The notes under the pieces: model-generated
The model's database searches: none
What the model saw: the letters and a program-made list of their open reading frames with translations, nothing else
Told to the model about the DNA's origin: nothing
Translations under genes and position numbers: made by a program
Shown here: piece by piece, positions 52,068 to 61,401 of the stretch
Numbering within the stretch: the stretch's first letter is position 1
Layout: every line of letters starts with the position of its first letter
Assembly (NCBI GenBank): GCA_017465865.1
Contig: JAFTVF010000006.1
Location: forward strand, 62,001-126,000
Source: Clostridia bacterium
GTDB taxonomy: Bacteria; Bacillota; Clostridia; Christensenellales; Borkfalkiaceae
Direction of reading: 5' to 3'
DNA: 64,000 bases

Positions 52068-53898
52068 AGCAGTATACCATCCAATCCGCAATAAACAGAA
52101 GTGCCAGACAAACGAAAAGGATCACGATAGGATCGTATTCTCCGTCCGTCTTTTCAAACTTTTGCTCGCCGACGAGCGCAAACGAAATCCCGACGGGCGC
52201 AGGATCGCTTTCGTCCGCAGGGGCGCTCGAATAAAGTTTATAAGATTTTTCCTCGCCCGAAACGATCATCGTGATCGTATACGTACCTGCTTTTTCAAGC
52301 CGCAGTACGCCTATATCGGTAGAGGTATCAATGTATATCTCCTCTCCGTCGGGAGATATCGCTTTCAGGTTTTTGACGTTCGGCATAATATTGACGTTTG
52401 CTTCCTCGCCGCATATATAATCGGTGCGGTCTAACACGTCGGGGCAGGAATATGCCAAAAGATTTGCAATCAACAGCGATTTATCAATAGAGAGCGAAAA
52501 ATGCGCTTTGTGAAGATCGAACGCGAACACCACTTGCCGATTGCCCAGCGCGTTTACGCCCGCAAACAGCAAGGGATTGGAATCGAACGAAAAAAGCGTT
52601 GTGAATTTCGTATACATTCCGCTGTATTTCACGTATTCCTTTATGAAAATATCCTTTCCGTCTATGCCTTCAAGCAGTTTTTTTGCGATCGTAGCCGTGG
52701 AATCCGTCTTTTCAAGTTTTTCGGGCGCTTCAAGCTCTACGATACCTCTCATGCCGAACCCCGAATTTTCTACGGTCTGGGTGGAATTGATGAGCCAAAC
52801 CGCCGCGTCGGGAAGGGTTTGAGGGGTGTAGGAATGAAAGACGTACAGCCCGTATTCTCCGTATCCGCCGCTCAGATCGTATTCTTCGGGTGTTACGGTA
52901 TCTACTGCCGAATCGGTAGCCGCGTCGAACGCCGCCTGTAAAAAGAAAGGCGTTTCGCTGACGATCAAAATATTATAAGCGGCTTCGCTGTTTTGGTTAT
53001 AGCTGATAAATTCGTTGTCCGTCGGCAAGGCGTCTTTGTTGACAATGACAAGCCGAAAAGAAGTAAATTTCTCCACAGGCGCTTCCAAGACAACGGGAAC
53101 GGTTTCGCTTGCTCCGACGGAAACCGCCGTACTTGCCGAAGGCGTTACGTTACCGTCCACGTACAGTTTGAGGGTCAGCTCCGCTTCCGATACGTAGGAG
53201 GTAACGTTTGCGTTGACCGTCAGTTTATTGCCGACCGTTGACCCCGAAACCTCGCTGAGCGCGTAATTCACGTCGCTTGGATTGCTGACGTTTACAAGCT
53301 CGACGTTGGTATGCTCTTCGTAATTTTTATCGGTGTAAAGATATACCCGAACGGAGGGGTTTTCGTCGAAATATTTTTGAGCGGCGGAAAGCGCGTCCGT
53401 ATATTCGACGATCCCGTCGCTACATTCGAAGTCCGCAAGCGTTTCGACGGCAAGATCTTTATCGGTGATCCGCTCGTAGCTCGTCGTTTCGTCGGAAACG
53501 AGGATAAGGGTATAGGTGCTGCCTGCCTTAGCGTCGGAAATCGTTTTCTTGATTTTCTTTTTTGCAAGCTCGAAACGGGTCTTGTTTTCCGCTTTCATAT
53601 TCATACTCCCCGAAGCGTCGAGCACGAAACAGTATTCGCTCGCGGAATTGGGGATAACGAAAACGGGATGGGCAATCGCCAACGAAATCGTGATTACCGT
53701 CAAAATTTGCAGAATAAGGCTGATAATGCCCGTAAGCCCGCTTAACGGATTTCTGCGTTTGAAAAACTTCTCGCTAAGTTGCCACAAATAGGTAGAGGGG
53801 ACGGTTTGCTCGTTGTATTTGTTCCTTAAAATGTAAATGATGATGATGATCGGAACGCCGATAAGTCCAAGCAGACCGAGAGGAAATAAAAATTTCAT
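52045..53898 (-). CDS. BatA-like vWA membrane protein (617 aa)
   Basis: FLFPLGLLGLIGVPIIIIIYILR is the PF07584-type N-terminal helix, followed by LWQLSEKFFKRRNPLSGL and a second helix. A vWA domain with MIDAS VLDASGSMNMKAENKTRF begins near residue 85. A C-terminal helix (DPIVILFVCLALLFIADWMVY) ends the protein. The start at 53898 is directly behind GGAGGT and overlaps the DUF58 stop by four bases; a longer frame to 53994 is not supported. In bat-type operons these proteins are paired with MoxR ATPases and DUF58 proteins in envelope functions. Confidence 0.85.
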   Translation of the reverse strand: MKFLFPLGLLGLIGVPIIIIIYILRNKYNEQTVPSTYLWQLSEKFFKRRNPLSGLTGIISLILQILTVITISLAIAHPVFVIPNSASEYCFVLDASGSMNMKAENKTRFELAKKKIKKTISDAKAGSTYTLILVSDETTSYERITDKDLAVETLADFECSDGIVEYTDALSAAQKYFDENPSVRVYLYTDKNYEEHTNVELVNVSNPSDVNYALSEVSGSTVGNKLTVNANVTSYVSEAELTLKLYVDGNVTPSASTAVSVGASETVPVVLEAPVEKFTSFRLVIVNKDALPTDNEFISYNQNSEAAYNILIVSETPFFLQAAFDAATDSAVDTVTPEEYDLSGGYGEYGLYVFHSYTPQTLPDAAVWLINSTQTVENSGFGMRGIVELEAPEKLEKTDSTATIAKKLLEGIDGKDIFIKEYVKYSGMYTKFTTLFSFDSNPLLFAGVNALGNRQVVFAFDLHKAHFSLSIDKSLLIANLLAYSCPDVLDRTDYICGEEANVNIMPNVKNLKAISPDGEEIYIDTSTDIGVLRLEKAGTYTITMIVSGEEKSYKLYSSAPADESDPAPVGISFALVGEQKFEKTDGEYDPIVILFVCLALLFIADWMVYCYEKYQLR

Positions 53899-54782
53899 CT
53901 TAATACCTCCAAATCTACCAAATTCCCGAAAAAGACGTCTGCAAGGCTCGCAAACGCGGGCACGAAAAGATAATGCGCGCCGCGGGCTTCGCAATAGTTT
54001 TTAATTCTGTCCACGACGAAACGGAACGCCTCTTTATACGCCTTTATGATATCGCGGTCGATTTTCTTACGGAAAAATTTCGAGGGGGTTTCCGAATCGA
54101 ACAGGTGCATTTTCCCGCGAACCTGCGGGTTTATCTCTTCGCGCGAAAGAATTTGAATACACAGCACGTCTCTTTTTTGTTCGATCAGCCGATCGACGGC
54201 GCGCTCGAAATTCTCCTCGGTAAGGAAATCGGAAATAATCACCGAAAGCCCGTCGCCTCTGCCTACGGGCGAGGGCACGATCGCTTCGCTGATCTTTGCA
54301 TCGGAGTCGAATTGAATTTCGTTCAGTTTGTTGATACAGGCGAGATAAGAGTCTTTTCCCACCATACTTGACACCACTTCTTCAAGCTGTGTTCCGTGAA
54401 TGGCGTAGATAGATACCTTGTCCATTTCGCAAACGGAAAGGTACGCAAAAGCGGCGGCAATTTTAATTGCCTGTTCCGCTTTCTCCCCGTCGATACCGTG
54501 ATCCATCGACCGACTTGCGTCTATATAAATTCTCGTATGCATTTGCCGTTCGTCGAAATACAGCTTTTCGTAAAGTTTATCGAACCTTGCATACGCGTTC
54601 CAGTCGATTTTGGTGATATCGTCGCCGGGCATATAATCTCGGTAATCCGCAAACTCACAAGAAGAGCCGAAATTTTTACTTCGGCGGTTTCCGCCGAACA
54701 TACCGACTACGTTTTGTTTGAGGATCGTTTGTAAGGATTCCAGCTCGCTTAAAAACGCCTCGTCGATTACCATTTTTTTCAT
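53895..54782 (-). CDS. DUF58 domain protein (295 aa)
   Basis: The hallmark is FADYRDYMPGDDITKIDWNAYARFDKLYEKLYFDERQ, the conserved DUF58 core (RxYxxGDxxRxIDWxxxAR). A vWA-like part contains IYIDASRSMDHG. It usually works with MoxR ATPases and vWA proteins, probably assembling metal- or partner-bound vWA complexes. It is flanked by four-base overlaps on both sides (MoxR stop, BatA start), a tightly coupled set. Confidence 0.9.
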   Translation of the reverse strand: MKKMVIDEAFLSELESLQTILKQNVVGMFGGNRRSKNFGSSCEFADYRDYMPGDDITKIDWNAYARFDKLYEKLYFDERQMHTRIYIDASRSMDHGIDGEKAEQAIKIAAAFAYLSVCEMDKVSIYAIHGTQLEEVVSSMVGKDSYLACINKLNEIQFDSDAKISEAIVPSPVGRGDGLSVIISDFLTEENFERAVDRLIEQKRDVLCIQILSREEINPQVRGKMHLFDSETPSKFFRKKIDRDIIKAYKEAFRFVVDRIKNYCEARGAHYLFVPAFASLADVFFGNLVDLEVLR

Positions 54783-55777
54783 TTAGTAGACCTTTTCGTT
54801 TCTTTGATGATTTTTTCGATTACGTCGTCTACGCTCAGCTTATCGTTTACGGCGGCGTAATTGATTTTAATCCTGTGTCTGAGGATGGGAAACGCAAGCG
54901 TTTCAATATCTTCATACGAAACGTTATACCGTCCGTTCATAAGCGCGCGGATTTTTGCCGCGGTAACAAGCCCTTGCGCGGCTCTGGGCGAAGCCCCGTA
55001 CTTGACGTATTTTTTCGTGGTGGGGGTGCAATCTTCCAAGGCGGGGTGGGTATTCGAAACCAAATTGACCGCGTATAACAGCACTTCGTCGCATACGGGC
55101 ACTTTCATAGCCAGTGCGCGCATTTGCAAAATCTCCTCGCCGTTGATAACCGCTTCCGCCGTTTCTTCCATCGTGATCTGGGTCATTTTGACGATATCCA
55201 AAAGCTCGTCGTTCGTAGGATAATCGACGATGAGCTTGAAGATAAATCTGTCCATCTGCGCTTCGGGCAGGGGATACGTACCGTCCTGTTCGATAGGGTT
55301 CTGCGTGGCGAGCACGAAGAAGGGTTCTTTCAGTTTGTAGGTATCGTTGCCGATAGTAACCTTATGCTCCTGCATAACTTCCAGCATCGCGGATTGCGTT
55401 TTGGGGGTTGCACGGTTGATTTCGTCGGCAAGCACGAGATTAGCGAAAATCGGGCCGCGGCGGAATTTCGTTACCAGCCTGCCGTTTTCGTCTTTTTCTA
55501 CGATATTCGTACCCGTAACGTCCGAGGGCATAAGGTCGGGGGTGAACTGGATACGGGAGAAAGGCAAGGACATCGTTTTGCCCAGCGCGCGTACAAGACG
55601 GGTTTTTCCAACGCCCGGCACGCCCTCCAAAAGGACGTTTCCGCCCGCGATAATGGCAATAATGACGTTGTTGATAATATCCTTTTGTCCAACGACGTCT
55701 TTGGCAAGTTCTTCTTGTACCTTAGCGATTTTCTCGCTGAAAAGTTGTACTTTTTCGATGTTCATTTCTTCTGTCAT
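54779..55777 (-). CDS. MoxR-family AAA+ ATPase (332 aa)
   Basis: Walker A GVPGVGKTRLVRAL, Walker B LVLADEINRATPKTQSAMLEVMQE, sensor 1 FFVLATQNPIEQDGTYPLPEAQMDRF and the lid with YGASPRAAQGL are all intact. MoxR ATPases act as chaperones that mature vWA-containing complexes. It is located between the DUF4175-like gene and DUF58. Confidence 0.93.
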   Translation of the reverse strand: MTEEMNIEKVQLFSEKIAKVQEELAKDVVGQKDIINNVIIAIIAGGNVLLEGVPGVGKTRLVRALGKTMSLPFSRIQFTPDLMPSDVTGTNIVEKDENGRLVTKFRRGPIFANLVLADEINRATPKTQSAMLEVMQEHKVTIGNDTYKLKEPFFVLATQNPIEQDGTYPLPEAQMDRFIFKLIVDYPTNDELLDIVKMTQITMEETAEAVINGEEILQMRALAMKVPVCDEVLLYAVNLVSNTHPALEDCTPTTKKYVKYGASPRAAQGLVTAAKIRALMNGRYNVSYEDIETLAFPILRHRIKINYAAVNDKLSVDDVIEKIIKETKRSTK

Positions 55778-55779
55778 GT

Positions 55780-57288
55780 TCAGTTACCTTCCTCGTTATC
55801 CATGCCGCTGTAAAGCAAAGCAAAATAATTTTTTATAATTTCTTTTTGTTTTTCGGTGTAATTACCGTTTTCAAGTTTTTCGTACATAATGGCGTAGTAT
55901 TTATCCAATAAAGTACCGTATTCTACGTACTCGCCCGTATCGGGGTCGAGCACCAAGTCCTTGCTCCCGTACACCGCGCCTTCGCCAACGCCGCCGTCCG
56001 AGGGCTGATCCCCGTCGTTGTTGTCCGAGCTTGACCCCGAATTGTCGTTTGTCTTTGAAAAATCGGGGTGTTCGAACGGGGGAACGGGAACGAGAAACAA
56101 TGTCGCAAGTTTTTCCATCGTATATTCCCCGACGTTCGTATTGATCTTCTGCTGCGCCGTAACGGCGTACATATCCTCCGCCGCGCCGATAAAGGTATTT
56201 TCAAGCTCTGAAATTGCTTGTTCGTAGGTCGTAAGGGTATCGCTTTGCGCGATCGCCGAAAGACTGATAGCACTTTCTTGGTCTTCGTTGATAAAACGGT
56301 ACAAAACGGAATACAGCGGATCGGTTTCCGCCATGCCCGAAGCGAGGAACGCCATATCGGCTTTCATCGTAAAGTATTCGAGCTTCGATTGCAAATCGTT
56401 CAGCTTTTCCGCGTCGGTAGGAGTTTCGTTTTCTTCCGTGGCTTGGTAGTGGAAACTATTGCAAAATTCCGTCAGCTTTTCCGTAAAATCCCCCCAATTC
56501 GGTTCTTTCCACGAGCTGGTGTCCAGCGTTTTTGCAAAGCCTTGCGCGTACGGTTCTTGGGTATTCCAAAAAGCGTTCAGGATTTCCGTCATAGAGGAAG
56601 ACTCGTAAGTCGTCGCCTGAATATACGCCATAGACTCGGTAAGCGCCGCTTGCATTTGAGGCTCGGTTTTCGCGGCTTTCAGATTGCCGAGCAAATCGGT
56701 CAGATCCGAAGAGATTTCCACTCTGTAAACTTCTTCCATTTCCGAATGATCGACGTATTTGATCAGCTCTTCAAGCCCTGCGATCTGCATTGCGGAGATT
56801 TCGAACGGCTCAACCTTTTCAACGGGCTTCCGCTTGTCTTTTGCGGCAAAACCGAACGCCAACGAAGTAAAGCCGATACATAACGCCAAAAAATACGCCC
56901 AAAGATATTTCGGTTTGAATTTTCTCGCGGGGATATCGGCAAGCGTTTCTTCCGTATCCAGTCTTTGCAAATCGAGCAGATCGCCCGAATCGTTACGGTA
57001 GGCGATCATCGTTTGTACTTTTTCTTGGAGCGCAAATCTTTCGTCGAGGTCTTGGGCGAGTTTTTTATCCGAGATATGCAGGATAAAATAAACCGCAGTA
57101 CCGCTCAATAGAAAAACTCCCGCGCCGATGAGCAGGGCAAAGATCGGACAGAAGCCGACGAAATTCGATTTTGACGCGATCAGAAAAATTCCGCCGAAAA
57201 AAGCCCCAAGCGCTACGCCTGCCATCAGCGATTTGAGAATGCGTACGATTTGGTGCTTGCGTTTGAATTTTGAAAAATTCTCGGTCAT
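55780..57288 (-). CDS. DUF4175-like membrane protein heading the MoxR-vWA operon (502 aa)
   Basis: Three predicted helices: two close together at residues 20-75 (LMAGVALGAFFGGIFLI and FALLIGAGVFLLSGTAVYFIL) and one at about 130-150 (LWAYFLALCIGFTSLAFGFA). Between them is KKLAQDLDERFALQEKVQTMIAYR, which resembles the LDxRxxLxxRxxTAL motif of DUF4175-type proteins found beside MoxR and vWA genes. A large helical outer part follows, then a Ser/Asn/Asp-rich linker (SGSSSDNNDGDQPSDGG) and a final helical segment. The function is unknown. Co-translation with MoxR makes it a likely member of the complex. Confidence 0.65.
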   Translation of the reverse strand: MTENFSKFKRKHQIVRILKSLMAGVALGAFFGGIFLIASKSNFVGFCPIFALLIGAGVFLLSGTAVYFILHISDKKLAQDLDERFALQEKVQTMIAYRNDSGDLLDLQRLDTEETLADIPARKFKPKYLWAYFLALCIGFTSLAFGFAAKDKRKPVEKVEPFEISAMQIAGLEELIKYVDHSEMEEVYRVEISSDLTDLLGNLKAAKTEPQMQAALTESMAYIQATTYESSSMTEILNAFWNTQEPYAQGFAKTLDTSSWKEPNWGDFTEKLTEFCNSFHYQATEENETPTDAEKLNDLQSKLEYFTMKADMAFLASGMAETDPLYSVLYRFINEDQESAISLSAIAQSDTLTTYEQAISELENTFIGAAEDMYAVTAQQKINTNVGEYTMEKLATLFLVPVPPFEHPDFSKTNDNSGSSSDNNDGDQPSDGGVGEGAVYGSKDLVLDPDTGEYVEYGTLLDKYYAIMYEKLENGNYTEKQKEIIKNYFALLYSGMDNEEGN

Positions 57289-57329
57289 TTTTTCTTCTCT
57301 ATACTTCTTTATAATAATACATTATTAAT

Positions 57330-57359
57330 ATTATAACACAGGTTTTGCGACCCTGTCAA
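57330..57359 (-). promoter_or_regulatory. Promoter of the MoxR-vWA operon
   Basis: On the minus strand there is TTGACA (57359-57354), 18 bases and TATAAT (57335-57330). No other promoter is evident within the six-gene operon. Confidence 0.78.
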
Positions 57360-57501
57360 TGAATTTTTTTACGGGGAGCGGATTTATTTTGTGAAAAAAA
57401 CAGGAAAGTACGGACTTATAAAAAATATTCCCCAAAAAACATACAACCGCGGACAGGCGAATACAATAAAGTATCGTCATTTATGGAAAAGGAGAGGGAT
57501 T

Positions 57502-58986
57502 ATGCGGCTGTCAAAATTAGTGAATGCGCTGAAAAATGCGGAGATTGTTTTTCAAGGGGAAGATTGGGAACGGGAGATCGGCGAATTGTCCGCGGACAGC
57601 CGTAAACAGGCTCAAAATTCGCTTTTCGTATGTCTTTGCGGGGGAAGTATCGACTCACACGAACACGCCGCGGAAGCGGTAGAAAACGGGGCTGTGGCGG
57701 TAGTAACGCAAAAACGCTTGCCCGTTTCCGTACCGCAGGTGCTTGTCAAAGACGCAAGGGAAGCGCTTGCGATCCTGGCTTCGGCGTTTTACGGTGAGCC
57801 GTCCAAACGGCTGAAAGTCATCGGGATCACGGGTACGAACGGCAAAACGACCACCTCGTATATGCTCGCCTCGATTTTAGAGGAAGCGGGGAAAAAGGTG
57901 GGCGTGATCGGGACTTTGGGGGTTCGTTATGCGAGAAAAACTTTCCGTGCGGAGCTGACCACGCCTGATCCGATTTCGCTGCAAAAAACGCTTGCGGATA
58001 TGTTGCTTTGCGGGGTGGAATACGCGGTGATGGAAGTATCGGCGCACGCGTTATTCTATAAAAAGACGGCGGGGGTACGGTTTGCGACTTGTATCTTTAC
58101 GAATTTTACACAGGACCATCTCGATTTTTTTCATACCATGTCCGCGTACAGGCAAGCAAAGCTGGGGCTGTTTTCGCCCGAGGTCTGTCCGCTTGCGATC
58201 GTCAACGGCGACGAGGAAACGGGACGGGAAATATACCGTATCCGCGAAAATTTAAGCGGAGCGAAAACCGTGTTGTACGGCTTGAATACGCCCACCGATT
58301 GTTTTGCGATCGTAACGGACGAAAGTATCAACGGCTCGGAATGTATGCTGAATATCAACGATAAACTCTGCCGTATCAGCCTGAAAATGACGGGCAGACA
58401 CAACATTTACAACGCCTTGGCGGCAGCCGCCTGCGCGGTAGAGCTTGGGATACCCGCAAAGAGCGTCGAGGCGGGATTAAGCAATATCAACGGCGTTTGC
58501 GGTAGGCTGGAAAAGACGGCGGTATTCCGCGGCGCGGAAATTTTTATCGACTTCGCGCATACGCCCGACGGGCTTGGGAAATCCCTCGACGCGCTTCGGA
58601 AGCATTGCAGGGGCAGGCTCGTTTGTCTGTTTGGCTGCGGGGGAAACCGCGATAAAACCAAACGCCCGATCATGGGCGAAACCGCGGCGAGAAAAGCGGA
58701 TTTTTCGGTGCTGACCTCGGATAACCCGCGCTATGAAGATCCCTTGGATATCATTTCGGATATTGAAAAAGGCTATCGTCGTTTTTCCTCGCGGTTCGTG
58801 ATCGTACCCGATCGCGAAAAAGCCGTCGATTACGCGCTGGATTATTTGAAGTCGGGGGATATATTGCTCGTGGCGGGCAAAGGCGGAGAGGAGTATCAGG
58901 AGATTATGGGTATAAAATACCCGTTCGACGACCATGATATTATCGGAAAATTATTGGAACAAAAAGGAAAAAATCCGCTTTTTTGA
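57502..58986 (+). CDS. murE: UDP-N-acetylmuramoyl-L-alanyl-D-glutamate--2,6-diaminopimelate ligase
   Basis: 494 aa. SADSRKQAQNSLFVCL, the ATP loop GITGTNGKTTTSYML, TTPDPISLQ, and TSDNPRYEDP with the DNPR motif that selects meso-diaminopimelate. It adds the third residue to the peptidoglycan stem peptide. The start at 57502 follows AGGAG by seven bases; upstream in-frame ATG/GTG codons back to 57391 lie in the unmatched region before it. It begins the second dcw segment. No clear promoter was seen within the 213 bases before it apart from the divergent minus-strand one. Confidence 0.94.
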   Translation: MRLSKLVNALKNAEIVFQGEDWEREIGELSADSRKQAQNSLFVCLCGGSIDSHEHAAEAVENGAVAVVTQKRLPVSVPQVLVKDAREALAILASAFYGEPSKRLKVIGITGTNGKTTTSYMLASILEEAGKKVGVIGTLGVRYARKTFRAELTTPDPISLQKTLADMLLCGVEYAVMEVSAHALFYKKTAGVRFATCIFTNFTQDHLDFFHTMSAYRQAKLGLFSPEVCPLAIVNGDEETGREIYRIRENLSGAKTVLYGLNTPTDCFAIVTDESINGSECMLNINDKLCRISLKMTGRHNIYNALAAAACAVELGIPAKSVEAGLSNINGVCGRLEKTAVFRGAEIFIDFAHTPDGLGKSLDALRKHCRGRLVCLFGCGGNRDKTKRPIMGETAARKADFSVLTSDNPRYEDPLDIISDIEKGYRRFSSRFVIVPDREKAVDYALDYLKSGDILLVAGKGGEEYQEIMGIKYPFDDHDIIGKLLEQKGKNPLF

Positions 58987-59007
58987 AGCGGGGTTTGCGT
59001 GTGAACT

Positions 59008-59961
59008 ATGAAGATATATCTCGCCTCGGCACTCGTCGCGTTTGCGATCTCGTTGCTGTTTTGCTTTGTTTTGATCCCCGTTTTACGTCGATTGAAAGCA
59101 GGGCAAAATATCCTTTCCTACGTCAAAGAACATAAAAGCAAAGGCGGTACGCCCACGATGGGCGGGCTTGCCTTTATCTTAGCTGCCGTGTTGTCTGCCG
59201 CGATCTTTATCCGCCGCGCGGAAACGCCCGTCGTGATCTGTATCGCCATAGGTCTTGCGTATATGCTCATCGGCTTGTTGGACGATTTTTTGAAACGTAA
59301 GCATAAAGAAAATTTGGGCTTAAAGGCATGGCAAAAGCTCCTTTTCCAAACCCTCGTCGCCGTGTTTGCGGGAATTTTCTGTTTCCGCGCGGGTTTGACC
59401 GAACTCGAACTCCCGTTTCTTTCTAGGCGTTTGGATATCGGGGTCTGGGTATTGCCGTTGTCGGTATTCGTTTTCATCGCCACCGTAAACGCGGTGAATT
59501 TAACGGACGGATTAGACGGGCTTGCCGCGGGAACGAGCGTGCCGTTTTTTGCGGTGCTCGGGATGTTGATCGCTTTGCAAGGCGGTTTTTCTTCCCTGTC
59601 CGTACTCTGTTTCGCGTTGACGGGCGCATTGATCGCGTATTTGCTCTTTAATGTATTCCCCGCTTCCGTGTTCATGGGGGATACGGGCTCGCTGTCCCTC
59701 GGCGGGTTTGCCGCCGCAATCGCGGTGCTGACGGGGAATGCCTTGTATATCGCGGTTTTGGGGATATGTTTCGTGTTTTCGGTAATATCCGTGCTTATTC
59801 AGGTAATATACTATAAAGCGACGGGCGGTAAACGCGTGTTTTTAATGGCGCCCGTACACCATCATTTTCAGGAAAAGGGTTTTTCCGAAAGCCGTATCTC
59901 TTACGCGTATTTTACGGTAACTCTTGTGCTTGGCGGTCTGTGCGTGTTGACCGCATTATAA
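59008..59961 (+). CDS. mraY: Phospho-N-acetylmuramoyl-pentapeptide transferase
   Basis: 317 aa with about ten membrane helices. KSKGGTPTMGG, LLDDFLKRKHKENLGL, NAVNLTDGLDGLAAG and FMGDTGSLSLGGF carry the catalytic Asp residues, and APVHHHFQEKGFSE ends the conserved set. It makes lipid I. The ATG at 59008 has only a weak GGGG-like site and may rely on coupling with murE 21 bases upstream. Confidence 0.95.
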   Translation: MKIYLASALVAFAISLLFCFVLIPVLRRLKAGQNILSYVKEHKSKGGTPTMGGLAFILAAVLSAAIFIRRAETPVVICIAIGLAYMLIGLLDDFLKRKHKENLGLKAWQKLLFQTLVAVFAGIFCFRAGLTELELPFLSRRLDIGVWVLPLSVFVFIATVNAVNLTDGLDGLAAGTSVPFFAVLGMLIALQGGFSSLSVLCFALTGALIAYLLFNVFPASVFMGDTGSLSLGGFAAAIAVLTGNALYIAVLGICFVFSVISVLIQVIYYKATGGKRVFLMAPVHHHFQEKGFSESRISYAYFTVTLVLGGLCVLTAL

Positions 59962-59973
59962 AACGGAGGGAAT

Positions 59974-61401
59974 ATGTATCCGAAACAACAGGTATTTTTA
60001 GTCTTCGGGCTTTCGCGCTCAGGCAGAGCCGCCGCGGAATTTTTACTCTCGCGCGGCGCTACGGTGTATGTTTACGACGATCTCACGGGCGAACGGGTAG
60101 AAACGCTTGCGAAAACGCTTGAACAAAAAGGCGCGAAACGCGTATCAAAAGAGGAACTGCAACGCGTTTCGGAGCTTTGCGAGGCTTTGGTGCTCAGCCC
60201 CGGTATCCCGATCGATCATCCCTTGGCGGTCGCGTTCAAACGCAACGGAAAAGCGGTGGTAGGGGAAACGGAGCTTGCCGCGCGGTATTTGCGATGTCCC
60301 GTGATCGCGGTAACGGGCACGAACGGCAAGACGACGACCGTTTCCATGCTCACCCAGACCCTTCAAAAAGCGGGCTATGCCGCGGCGGCTTGCGGGAATA
60401 TCGGCGCGCCGATGCTGGATTTATACGGAACGGATACGGAGCTTGCCGTTGCGGAAATTTCCAGCTTTCAAATGGAAACGCTTAGCTCGCTCTGTCCGCA
60501 CATCGCCGTCGTTTTGAATATCACCGAGGACCACCTCAATCGGCATTATAACATGGAAAATTATATTTTCCTCAAAGCCAAGCTCTTGAAAAACATGACG
60601 GAAACGGAATACGCGGTGCTCAATTACGACGATCCGACGGTGCGTAGCTTTGCGGAAAAGACGAAAGCAAAGGTCTTGTATTTTTCCGTTCGGGAACGGG
60701 TGCGCGGCGCGTTCTACGAGAACGGCGAGCTGTTCTTCGGCAAGGAAAAAATCCTATCCGCCGCCGATCTTCCCTCGGAGGGCTTACATAGCGTTCAGAA
60801 CGCGCTCGCGGTGATTGCCGCGGCAAAGCTCATGGGAGTAAAAACAGCGGATATTGCGGCGGCTTTGACCGATTTTAAGGGGATAAAGCACCGTATCGAA
60901 TATATAGACGAGATCGACGGCGTACGGTTCGTGGACGATTCCAAAGGCACGAATATCGACGCTACGCTCAAAGCGGTCGCGGCGATGAAAACGGAAACGG
61001 TGCTTCTGCTCGGCGGGAAAAATAAGGGCTACGATTACGGAAAACTGTTTTCCGCGTTAGGCTCGTCCAAGGTCGTACACGCGGTATTATACGGCGAAAA
61101 CCGTTACGCGCTCTTAAAAAGCGCGCGAAGCGCTTCGTTTGAGAAAATAACCGTTTGCGACGGGTTTGCTTTTGCCGTCCGCGTTGCGGCGATGAAAGCG
61201 GAGCGGGGGCAAACGGTATTGCTCAGCCCCGCCAGCGCGAGCTTTGACGAGTTTGCAAGTTATGAAGAAAGAGGTGATAAATTTGTCGAAATCGTCCGCT
61301 CGCTTAAAAAGAACGAACAGCAAGAAAGGGCAGACGGCAAGCCCGCAGGCGATGCAGATAATCGGCTTGACGAAGCAAGACGGGAAGAAGAACTCGAATA
61401 A
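59974..61401 (+). CDS. murD: UDP-N-acetylmuramoyl-L-alanine--D-glutamate ligase
   Basis: 475 aa. FGLSRSGRAAAEFLL at the N-terminus, ATP loop AVTGTNGKTTTVSML, ISSFQMETL, NITEDHLNRH, VDDSKGTNIDATLKA and LLGGKNKGYDY. It adds D-glutamate to UDP-MurNAc-Ala. The family normally ends near GDKFVEIVRSL. Here a further Glu/Arg/Lys-rich tail of about 30 residues overlaps the start of ftsW. GGAGGG precedes the ATG. Confidence 0.94.
   Translation: MYPKQQVFLVFGLSRSGRAAAEFLLSRGATVYVYDDLTGERVETLAKTLEQKGAKRVSKEELQRVSELCEALVLSPGIPIDHPLAVAFKRNGKAVVGETELAARYLRCPVIAVTGTNGKTTTVSMLTQTLQKAGYAAAACGNIGAPMLDLYGTDTELAVAEISSFQMETLSSLCPHIAVVLNITEDHLNRHYNMENYIFLKAKLLKNMTETEYAVLNYDDPTVRSFAEKTKAKVLYFSVRERVRGAFYENGELFFGKEKILSAADLPSEGLHSVQNALAVIAAAKLMGVKTADIAAALTDFKGIKHRIEYIDEIDGVRFVDDSKGTNIDATLKAVAAMKTETVLLLGGKNKGYDYGKLFSALGSSKVVHAVLYGENRYALLKSARSASFEKITVCDGFAFAVRVAAMKAERGQTVLLSPASASFDEFASYEERGDKFVEIVRSLKKNEQQERADGKPAGDADNRLDEARREEELE

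Noticed and set aside
57385-57425. A TTGTGA/TATAAA pair upstream of murE
   Set aside because: The spacing is 22 bases, outside the working range, so I do not list it as a promoter.
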